Below are positions 31,347 to 36,283 of a stretch of 36,283 bases of DNA, in pieces. Below the pieces are notes generated by a model. The model searched no databases. It worked only from the letters and a program-made list of their open reading frames with translations, and was not told where the DNA came from. The translations under genes and the position numbers were made by a program. Source of the DNA: a virus. Where the stretch lies: the IMG/VR virus record IMGVR_UViG_3300005549_000017, positions 1 through 36,283 of that record. The stretch is one strand, 5' to 3'. Position 1 is the first letter of the stretch; each line of letters opens with the position of its first letter.

Positions 31347-31935
31347 GGCGTACCTCCGGGTTGATCCCGGCTTCTACGAGCGCAAGCTGGACCAGGGCTA
31401 CTCCCTGCCGCAGATTGCCGCCTACCTTGGCTGCCTGTGTCTGGCGGATGCTCAGACCGTCCGTGGCCGCTTTCGGAACATGACCGTCCTCAAGGCGCTG
31501 CTAGGCCCCGGCGCCCGCCACGCCGCCTACCTCCTAGACCGTGGCGATCTCGTCATTCAGGAACGGGGCCGGGTGTACGTTGATGGCTGGGACGAGTGGC
31601 AAGAGGGCGACTGGCAAGTGAAGGAACGACTCGCCCGCGTCCGTAGTCGGAAGGGCATGAATGGTACGGCCCCGACCGTATCATCCGATACGCCCCTAGC
31701 GGGGGCGGGGGCAGGGCGTAGCAATGGCGGGGCGGCCCGACCGGACAATGTGTACGTCGCGTTCCGTCAGTTGACAGGCAAGGAACCGGACCAGAAGGAG
31801 ACGACTTGGCTCGACGAGTTGTGCCATGACCTCAAGCGGGGCCATGTCCTCGATGCCATGTACGCCGACTCCGACCCAACCCGCCGCGGCTTCCTTGGAA
31901 GGGTGAGCCGGCAGCTTCGAGGAAGCGCGTCGTGA
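31339..31935 (+). CDS. Replication-initiator or helicase-loader-like protein
   Basis: The ATG at 31339 overlaps the HNH stop. The N-terminal about 110 residues (YLRVDPGFYERKLDQGYSLPQ, AAYLLDRGDLVIQERGRVYVDGWDEWQEGDW) are typical of the winged-helix start of phage replisome-organiser proteins. A Gly/Ala-rich linker follows, then a C-terminal domain (VYVAFRQLTGKEPDQKETTWLDELCHDL). This two-domain layout with an HNH gene upstream is frequent in phage replication modules. No polymerase or helicase gene is recognisable in the window, so it probably recruits host machinery. Confidence 0.55.
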   Translation: MGRAYLRVDPGFYERKLDQGYSLPQIAAYLGCLCLADAQTVRGRFRNMTVLKALLGPGARHAAYLLDRGDLVIQERGRVYVDGWDEWQEGDWQVKERLARVRSRKGMNGTAPTVSSDTPLAGAGAGRSNGGAARPDNVYVAFRQLTGKEPDQKETTWLDELCHDLKRGHVLDAMYADSDPTRRGFLGRVSRQLRGSAS

Positions 31936-31972
31936 AGATAGGGGCTGCCCTCGCCAAGACGAAGGAGCGGAC

Positions 31973-32287
31973 GTGAGCGAGTACCGCGAAAGCTTGGAGC
32001 CGAAGTACCGACGCATCTACGACGGTGCTAGCGTACATACCGAGATCGGACGAGCCGTCCTATCAGGAGAGGCTAGCGATGACCCCCAGGTCCGCCGTCT
32101 AGCGGAAGCAGTCCGCTCATTGTGGGTGATGGTCGCACGAGCTGAGGATGTGTCCGTCTTCTGGATGAAGGAGGCTGATCGAGCTGGCGGTCACTACATC
32201 TGGAAGGACCAGCATGGCGAAGTTCAGGTTGTCGGCGATTACGACGATGACCTAGCCGAGCGGACGGCGGAGCGGGAGGCGAAGTGA
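31973..32287 (+). CDS. Hypothetical protein, 104 residues
   Basis: The GTG is preceded by AAGGAG with good spacing, 37 bases after the previous gene. The protein is acidic and helical (PQVRRLAEAVRSLWVMVARAEDVSVFWMKEAD) with an end DYDDDLAERTAEREAK. No family recognised. Confidence 0.55.
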   Translation: MSEYRESLEPKYRRIYDGASVHTEIGRAVLSGEASDDPQVRRLAEAVRSLWVMVARAEDVSVFWMKEADRAGGHYIWKDQHGEVQVVGDYDDDLAERTAEREAK

Positions 32288-32451
32288 TGGCTGGTGAGAT
32301 TCCTCATTGGTGGGCCGGGTTGAATCTGGCGTACAGGAGATTGCGACCGCTCGAGCAAGCAGCGGCTTCCGTGAGTAGGGAGCCGTGCGCCTCGCTCCGA
32401 GCACCGGCAGGCATCGGGATTCGCAGAGTCCCGATTGCAGGTGATGTATGA
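32287..32451 (+). CDS. Hypothetical 54-residue protein
   Basis: The ATG overlaps the previous stop (TGATGG). The product has IPHWWAGLNLAYRRLRPLEQAAAS and a basic end with RAPAGIGIRRVPIAG. The DNA is less GC-rich than most of the genome. Function unknown. Confidence 0.45.
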   Translation: MAGEIPHWWAGLNLAYRRLRPLEQAAASVSREPCASLRAPAGIGIRRVPIAGDV

Positions 32452-32471
32452 CGAAGCGTGAAGGTGAAGCG

Positions 32472-32657
32472 ATGAACATTGACTACAAGCCGATGATCCC
32501 TGCTCCCGAAATCGTCTTGCTCCGACTCTGGTGAGATTACTGGAAGCAGCAGGAAAACAAGCCGTGGGAGCCAGTCACGGTCGGCTCGGCCATCTCACTG
32601 ATGTGTAATCAGTTCGATGCGTTCCTGCTTGCCCGCGAACGGGGCGAGAGAGCATGA
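32472..32657 (+). pseudogene. Small gene interrupted by one in-frame TGA
   Basis: From ATG 32472 the frame reads MNIDYKPMIPAPEIVLLRLW and then meets TGA at 32532-32534. The same frame stays open for 40 more protein-like codons (DYWKQQENKPWEPVTVGSA, CNQFDAFLLARERGERA) and ends in the ATGA overlap with the methyltransferase gene, as intact neighbours do. One substitution (CGA or TGG to TGA) explains the break. It may be a mutation, a sequencing error or a readthrough codon. All other genes here use TGA as stop, so a general code change is unlikely. Confidence 0.6.
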
Positions 32658-33136
32658 CCTTCTTCGACATCCCCTCCACCCTCAACAAGTTCCATCGTGG
32701 AAATGGTGACGATGGGAAGCACTACTGGCTAACGCCGCCCGAGCTGTACGCCCTGCTCGACTCTGAGTACAGCTTCGACTTCGATCCCGCTCCGTACCCG
32801 CTGCCGGAGGGCTTCGACGGGCTCACGGCTGAGTGGGGCCAGAGCAACTACGTCAATCCGCCGTTCGGCGCGATCATCCATGACGGCAAGCGCAAGGGCA
32901 TGACTGCCTGGGTCCGCAAGGCGCTCAAGGAGCACGCCAAGGGGAAGCGGGTCGTCATGGTCTACCCGCTCGACAAATGGGTGCTGATGCTTTTGGAGGC
33001 TGGGGCTAAGGTGAGCAATCTCGGGGACGTGCGCTGGCTGGCGACTGAGGACGGATCCGAGGGTAACGGGACTGGACGGCATATCGCGTGCTTCGTCCTG
33101 GAGCCTGGGTGGTCTTCAGAATTCATGGGTCCATAG
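32654..33136 (+). CDS. Phage Dam-like DNA N-6-adenine methyltransferase
   Basis: The 160-residue protein has GKHYWLTPPELYALLD, YSFDFDPAP (44-47), NYVNPPF with the catalytic N/DPPF/Y motif at 68-71, and KRVVMVYPLDKWVLMLLEAG. This matches the small phage Dam family (PF05869), which methylates adenine to protect DNA from restriction. The length is normal for the family. It overlaps the interrupted small gene upstream. Confidence 0.85.
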   Translation: MTFFDIPSTLNKFHRGNGDDGKHYWLTPPELYALLDSEYSFDFDPAPYPLPEGFDGLTAEWGQSNYVNPPFGAIIHDGKRKGMTAWVRKALKEHAKGKRVVMVYPLDKWVLMLLEAGAKVSNLGDVRWLATEDGSEGNGTGRHIACFVLEPGWSSEFMGP

Positions 33137-33138
33137 CC

Positions 33139-33462
33139 GTGTCCGTATTCGTTGTTGAAGTAGGGGCTTATTCAGACCGTTACATCAGTGCGATCTTCAC
33201 GACCCGTGAATTGGCTGAGGCATACGTTAGGGAGACGGTCAAGAACTCCTGGGAGCGGACGTTCATTCAACACAACCGGATAACGATGCCATCACTGCGG
33301 CAGAGCATCCCGTCCATGCCCAGAGATTCGCTCCCCTTCAAAGAATGGCGGGCCGCAGTTGAAGAACTCACTGGCAATTGGAATGAGTTTGGCGATGTCG
33401 ATGAATACGATCTATGGGATCAACTGCCTCTAGTCAGCACTACCGCAGAGGTTCCAGCATGA
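33139..33462 (+). CDS. Hypothetical protein, 107 residues, lower GC
   Basis: The GTG at 33139 is two bases after the previous stop. The start VFVVEVGAYSDRYISAIFTTRELAEAYVRE has the strand-loop-helix look of small DUF7336-type proteins, a tentative match. The rest is helical, with an acidic end (WNEFGDVDEYDLWDQLP). Base composition is visibly lower in GC than the flanks, so it may have been acquired. Confidence 0.5.
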   Translation: MSVFVVEVGAYSDRYISAIFTTRELAEAYVRETVKNSWERTFIQHNRITMPSLRQSIPSMPRDSLPFKEWRAAVEELTGNWNEFGDVDEYDLWDQLPLVSTTAEVPA

Positions 33463-33908
33463 CCGCCGACTCCCAGCTCGCCCTCTTGGCCCGCGCCCGC
33501 AGCCCGAAGCGGCACGCTCATTACTGGGACCCCTTGTCGGCTCGGGATGATTGCCTCGGTTGCGGCCTGTCGCTCCAGGAGTTCCAATCTCGCCAGAAGC
33601 GGGGCCGCAACAACCGCAAGCGGGGCGGTGGGGCCGAGCTCGACGTGGCGAGGACTTACGGCGGGGAGAAGGTCGGCCCGCTGGGACTGCCCGAGGACAT
33701 CCGCGGCAAGTTGTGGCGCACTCAAGTCAAGGTCAGCCAGCGCGAGGCACCGCCGATGTGGCGGGCGGAGTTCGCCAAGCTGGCCGGCCAACGCGACGGC
33801 AGGACGCCGCGCCTGATCCTGCGCTTCACCCGACAGGGCGTGAAGTCGGAGGACTACATCGTGGTCCGAGGCTCCGACTGGCTCGAATGGTTTGGGAAGG
33901 ACGAATGA
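33459..33908 (+). CDS. PDDEXK-like nuclease, Holliday junction resolvase candidate
   Basis: The first 45 residues have HYWDPLSARDDCLGCGLS (C32, C35). Then GGGAELDVARTYGGEKVGPLGLPEDIRGKLWRTQVKVSQ gives E60, D80 and Q89-V-K91, the spaced acidic-acidic-QxK pattern of PDDEXK nucleases seen in phage resolvases. The end has LILRFTRQG and EDYIVVRGSDWLEW. Resolvases cut branched DNA before packaging. The exact family is uncertain, but the active-site layout is good. Confidence 0.55.
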   Translation: MTADSQLALLARARSPKRHAHYWDPLSARDDCLGCGLSLQEFQSRQKRGRNNRKRGGGAELDVARTYGGEKVGPLGLPEDIRGKLWRTQVKVSQREAPPMWRAEFAKLAGQRDGRTPRLILRFTRQGVKSEDYIVVRGSDWLEWFGKDE

Positions 33909-34165
33909 AAGGGATGCGTGCGCTGACTGAGCGCGAGCGATACGTTCTCAAGTTTGGCGAGGATTGGGCGCAGCCCGGTGAGGAGCTAAGCGTGTCCCAC
34001 TTCGATCCTGGTACGCATGAGCCGGTTGTTCACCATCGCTGGTATCGCCAGTGGTGGAACGACGATGCGACGCTCGAGACTGCGACAACGGACGAGAATG
34101 AGCACCCTTATTCAGAGAGATTGACCTGCCCATTCTGTGCGCGATGGCCGCACATGCATCCGTGA
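33905..34165 (+). CDS. Hypothetical 86-residue protein with CxxC
   Basis: It overlaps the nuclease gene by 4 bases. The product is acidic with several Trp residues (HHRWYRQWWNDDATLE) and ends with LTCPFCARWPHMHP, a CxxC plus two His that could bind zinc. Function unknown. Confidence 0.55.
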   Translation: MKGMRALTERERYVLKFGEDWAQPGEELSVSHFDPGTHEPVVHHRWYRQWWNDDATLETATTDENEHPYSERLTCPFCARWPHMHP

Positions 34166-34299
34166 CCGACAACGACGACGCCCACTGCCCGCTGTGCGAG
34201 ATGGGCCACGTCCCCGAGGACGGTGAGCACCGCCTGCCGACCTGGGAGCCGGTCATCTGCGCGAGGTCGGAAGTGGTCGTGATGTGGCTGCTGCCGTGA
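34162..34299 (+). CDS. Small protein with CPLCEMGH, 45 residues
   Basis: The GTG overlaps the previous stop, and an in-frame ATG at 34144 would lengthen it by 6 residues. The product has AHCPLCEMGHVPEDGEHRLP and a later Cys (VICARSE), so one metal site is possible. It ends in a GTGA overlap. Confidence 0.45.
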   Translation: MTDNDDAHCPLCEMGHVPEDGEHRLPTWEPVICARSEVVVMWLLP

Positions 34300-34535
34300 A
34301 GCCCAAACTCTATAAGCGCGTCCGGCGGAAGTTGCCGAACAACAATGGCAAGGCCGAGTTCCGCATCTATGAGGACGGGTCGGTAAGGGTCCGGGTAGAT
34401 CATCCGTCGAACGATCCCGGCATCGAGATCATGCTGGCGGGGATGATCCTGCATGACTTCCGAATAGCGGGTGAAGCTCTCGGGATTGTGCTGAAACCTA
34501 GCGGCCCATTGGTCTGGAAGGACGACCCGGCATGA
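34296..34535 (+). CDS. Hypothetical protein, 79 residues
   Basis: The GTG overlaps the previous stop. The protein is basic at the start (KPKLYKRVRRKLPNNNG), followed by beta strands (AEFRIYEDGSVRVRVDHP) and a helix (IMLAGMILHDFRIAGEALG). It could be a small nucleic-acid-binding fold, but I recognise no family. Confidence 0.5.
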   Translation: MKPKLYKRVRRKLPNNNGKAEFRIYEDGSVRVRVDHPSNDPGIEIMLAGMILHDFRIAGEALGIVLKPSGPLVWKDDPA

Positions 34536-34777
34536 CCAACGACGCCCTGGTCAGCCACAAGGGCCACCGCCGCTTCATCAGCATCACCGCGCTCAACCGC
34601 GAGACGACCCGCCGCTACCTGGCCTGCGGCGACCGCCACCAGCCGTCGGGCGAAGTCGTGCAACGCCAATATCCCGGCCGGATGCTGGAGCTCCAGATTT
34701 GTCGTAACTGCGGAGTGCCGGTGGGAGGCCCGCGCATCGTCAGCTCGCAGGACGCCTGGAACGGGGTCGACAAGTGA
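34532..34777 (+). CDS. Hypothetical protein, 81 residues, with CxxC
   Basis: It overlaps both neighbours by 4 bases. It contains RRYLACGDRHQPSG and later ELQICRNCGVPVGG, a Cys and a CxxC with a His nearby. A small zinc-stabilised protein is likely. Function unknown. Confidence 0.5.
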   Translation: MTNDALVSHKGHRRFISITALNRETTRRYLACGDRHQPSGEVVQRQYPGRMLELQICRNCGVPVGGPRIVSSQDAWNGVDK

Positions 34778-34959
34778 TCCGGCGCCTGCGCCGTAAGTTT
34801 GCTAGGTGGCTTGCCCAGTCCAACCCAACAGGTTTGGGGTTACTGCGAGTATCCCCCATGCGTCAGTGTCCAACCTGCTCCAATGTGTTCGTGCTCGGTC
34901 ACTATCGGACCCACCTTCAGTCCGCTAAGCATCTCCAAGATCGAGCATGGTACAAGTGA
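34774..34959 (+). CDS. C2H2-like zinc finger protein, 61 residues
   Basis: A basic start (IRRLRRKFARWLAQ) is followed by RQCPTCSNVFVLGHYRTHLQS and AKH, giving Cys-X2-Cys-X11-His-X5-His. This spacing is near that of U1/matrin-type C2H2 fingers, which are rare in phages. The GTG overlaps the previous stop. It could bind nucleic acid. The function is inference. Confidence 0.5.
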   Translation: MIRRLRRKFARWLAQSNPTGLGLLRVSPMRQCPTCSNVFVLGHYRTHLQSAKHLQDRAWYK

Positions 34960-35057
34960 TCCGCGCCCTCGCCCGCTTCGTGTTCGGTTGCCGCACCTGC
35001 TCGACGCACCGCGGCCGCCACCTCCCGTTCTGCTACGAGTACCGCCGCTGGCGCTAA
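34956..35057 (+). CDS. Small Cys/Arg-rich protein, 33 residues
   Basis: The GTG (or ATG 34947) overlaps the previous stop. The product has RALARFVFGCRTCSTHRGRHLPFC and YEYRRWR, with CxxC, two His and a third Cys. It is the last gene of the early block before the terminator region. Function unknown. Confidence 0.45.
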   Translation: MIRALARFVFGCRTCSTHRGRHLPFCYEYRRWR

Positions 35058-35070
35058 AATAGGAGGTACC

Positions 35071-35116
35071 TGGATCAGCGGGTACGATTCATTAGCCCCC
35101 GGTCTGTGCTGATCCA
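35071..35116 (+). promoter_or_regulatory. 9-bp inverted repeat that competes with the terminator
   Basis: TGGATCAGC (35071-35079) is the exact reverse complement of GCTGATCCA (35108-35116). The second copy covers the loop and part of the 3' arm of the downstream terminator hairpin, so the two structures cannot form together. This is the layout of an attenuator or antiterminator. Confidence 0.5.
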
Positions 35117-35131
35117 CAGGTCGGGGGTTTT
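35096..35131 (+). terminator. Rho-independent terminator after the early block
   Basis: CCCCCG (35096-35101) pairs with CGGGGG (35122-35127) and CTGTG (35104-35108) with CACAG (35115-35119), with a GT/GT internal loop and a 6-base loop. TTTT (35128-35131) follows. It sits between the end of the coupled early genes and the endonuclease VII-like gene. Confidence 0.75.
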
Positions 35132-35137
35132 GCGTGG

Positions 35138-35500
35138 GTGGAGATGGCAGAACCGGAAGATGATTGGTTGGCGCCTTATCTTCAGGCCGACCATGATTGC
35201 AGATATGGTAGAGCCCGAAAGCGACCCCCGAAGAAGAAACCTCCCATCACTCCGGAAGCTGCCCGTCGTTTTCGTCTAGCCCAACTAGGGATGACAGTTG
35301 AACAGTACGACGCGATGCTGGTAGCCCAAAACGGCGGATGTGCCATTTGTGGGGAGCCCCCAACCATAAGGCGCCTAGCGATTGACCACGATCACGACAC
35401 TGGACGGATAAGAGGTCTGCTCTGCTCGCCCTGCAACATGGCCCTTCATAGAGGCGTAGATCCAGAATGGTTCGATAGGGCTGCCGCTTACTTGCGCTAA
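35138..35500 (+). CDS. Recombination endonuclease VII-family protein
   Basis: The C-terminal part has YDAMLVAQNGGCAICGEPP, LAIDHDHDTGRIRGLLCSPCNMALHRG and WFDRAAAYLR, the zinc-bound His-Me finger of the endonuclease VII family, in which DHDH and the following N/C residues form the active site. The N-terminus has a Lys/Arg/Pro-rich stretch (KRPPKKKPP). The start may be GTG 35138 or ATG 35144. The DNA is less GC-rich than the genome average. Such enzymes resolve DNA junctions, but stand-alone copies in phages can also behave as mobile nicking genes. Confidence 0.75.
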   Translation: MEMAEPEDDWLAPYLQADHDCRYGRARKRPPKKKPPITPEAARRFRLAQLGMTVEQYDAMLVAQNGGCAICGEPPTIRRLAIDHDHDTGRIRGLLCSPCNMALHRGVDPEWFDRAAAYLR

Positions 35501-35679
35501 TGGTGTATGGTGCGGCCCGATGGGCGCTCGTCCTACGTTGTCCTACGCGACTCAGGATGGGCGGTCGCATTTAGCAGCGGGCCGGGCCGAAGCGCATATG
35601 TCTTTCCGTCGAAAGGCACCGCGACTCCTCGTGGCATCGGTTCAGCACGGCCCGGTTCCGCTGATTCGTGGGGGAATGG
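35501..35679 (+). other. About 180-base stretch with no convincing gene
   Basis: A frame from ATG 35507 gives about 45 protein-like residues (VRPDGRSSYVVLRDSGW) but then runs on for 200 codons as out-of-frame sequence of the next gene. Another short frame (35598-35693, 31 residues) lacks a good ribosome site. A promoter for the lysis block could be here, but no clear -35/-10 pair is visible. Confidence 0.4.
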
Positions 35680-36273
35680 ATGCCAGACCTTGAGCCCACC
35701 CAGCCACTGCGCCAGACCAACGGCGGCAGTCGACCTGTCCCTGATCCGACCGAGCTTACCGACCGCGCCATCGCGCGCCTTGAGAAGTCGCTTACCTCTT
35801 GGTTCGAAGGCCAGTTGGCTATCCGCGACGAGCGACTGCGGGGCATCGACGAGGCCACCAAGCTGCGCCTCGATGCCGTCGGCCAGACCGCCGATGCGTT
35901 CAGCGAGCAGGTCGACCGGCTGCGCGAAGTCCACGACGAGAAGTTCCACTCGGTCCAGGTTCAGTTCGTCGAACGCGATACCCGTCAGGAGCGCGAGGCG
36001 AAGGACAACAAGATCGCCGTCGACGCCGCCTTCGCAGCCCAGAAAGAGGCCGCCGCCAAGCAGGACGAGGCCAACGCCAAGGCCATCGACAAGTCCGAGA
36101 TCGCTACCAAGGAGCTGCTTCGCACCCTCGACGATCGGATCAGCGATATCAAGGGCCGACTGGACCGCGGCGAGGGTCGTACCAGTGGCGGCATCGACGC
36201 GCGAGCCTTGGCGATCACCCTCATCGGTCTCGTCATCGGTGCGGCTGGATTGGCGCTGGCCTTTCTGAGATGA
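35680..36273 (+). CDS. Coiled-coil protein with C-terminal membrane anchor
   Basis: ATG 35680 follows GGGGGA with a suitable gap, and GTG 35668 is an alternative. The 197-residue product is a long charged helix (DERLRGIDEATKLRLDAVGQT, REAKDNKIAVDAAFAAQKEAAAK). Then comes a short Gly-rich linker and one membrane span at the very end (ALAITLIGLVIGAAGLALAF). Phage proteins with this shape are found near lysis genes in phages of high-GC hosts. A spanin-like, membrane-linked or tail-anchored role is inference. Its stop lies in the terminal repeat, so it reads into the beginning of the circular map. Confidence 0.65.
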   Translation: MPDLEPTQPLRQTNGGSRPVPDPTELTDRAIARLEKSLTSWFEGQLAIRDERLRGIDEATKLRLDAVGQTADAFSEQVDRLREVHDEKFHSVQVQFVERDTRQEREAKDNKIAVDAAFAAQKEAAAKQDEANAKAIDKSEIATKELLRTLDDRISDIKGRLDRGEGRTSGGIDARALAITLIGLVIGAAGLALAFLR

Positions 36274-36283
36274 CCTACCTAAT

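Noticed and set aside
31932-31976. 14-codon frame between the initiator-like and the next gene
   Set aside because: It is too short, with no conservation evidence; the ribosome site inside it belongs to the gene at 31973.
32532-32534. TGA read as Trp through an alternative genetic code
   Set aside because: Dozens of other genes end in TGA at tight gene overlaps, so TGA is a normal stop in this genome.
35507-36268. Open frame of 253 residues overlapping the coiled-coil gene
   Set aside because: Beyond about residue 45 it is out-of-frame sequence of the coiled-coil gene, rich in Ser, Arg and Pro, which is typical of a shadow frame in GC-rich DNA.

Overview
The window looks like one complete genome of a small tailed phage with siphovirus-type genes, about 36.2 kb, GC-rich and opened from a circular or circularly permuted assembly. 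Its first and last 42 bases are identical, so the unique length is 36,241 bases and the last gene (coiled-coil membrane protein) runs across the join into the hairpin ahead of the first gene. All genes I can support lie on the + strand. Most neighbours overlap by 1-11 bases (ATGA, GTGA, TAATG), which suggests long translationally coupled transcripts. I see no tRNA, integrase, repressor, CRISPR array or insertion sequence. The host is not identifiable from the sequence. High GC and many GTG/TTG starts suit a high-GC bacterium such as an actinomycete or a Chloroflexota member, but this is inference.

Layout. (1) 35680-36273 plus 1-2510: lysis and regulation. It holds a coiled-coil protein with a C-terminal membrane anchor, a stand-alone LuxR-type helix-turn-helix protein, an M23 metallopeptidase as likely endolysin, two holin-like proteins and several micro-proteins. 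(2) 2507-5461: four consecutive overlapping glycosyltransferase-like genes, three of GT-A type and one of GT-B type. (3) 5458-9060: packaging and portal genes (HNH nuclease, large terminase with a TTG start, small membrane protein, HK97-type portal with a C-terminal Com-like zinc ribbon). (4) 9057-13040: probable virion accessory proteins, including a LamG-like protein and a Thr/Ser/Ala-rich protein built from about 18 repeats of 20 residues. (5) 13142-14833: prohead protease fused to an HK97-fold major capsid protein. (6) 14833-23378: head-tail connectors, tail terminator, tail tube, tail assembly chaperone pair expressed through a canonical C CCU UUA -1 slippery site, tape measure, and one 999-residue tail-tip/fibre protein. 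(7) 23379-23494: operator-like inverted repeat and terminator-like hairpin. (8) 23495-35057: early region with many very small proteins, several carrying Cys-X2-Cys or CWC motifs. It also holds HNH nucleases, a possible recombination protein, DNA-binding HTH proteins, a GNAT acetyltransferase, a replication-initiator-like protein, a Dam-type adenine methyltransferase and a PDDEXK-like resolvase candidate. (9) 35058-35679: a rho-independent terminator whose loop and 3' arm can pair with an upstream sequence, followed by an endonuclease VII-family gene.

How it fits together. The early region supplies DNA modification, recombination and replication functions. HNH nuclease and terminase package DNA through the portal into heads made from the protease-capsid fusion. 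Tails of roughly 110 nm are predicted from the 742-residue tape measure at about 1.5 angstrom per residue. The endolysin and holins release progeny. The points most worth a second look are the frameshift signal, the protease-capsid fusion, the portal zinc ribbon, the repeat protein together with the glycosyltransferase cassette, the small gene interrupted by one in-frame TGA just before the Dam methylase, and the alternative RNA structures at 35071-35131.
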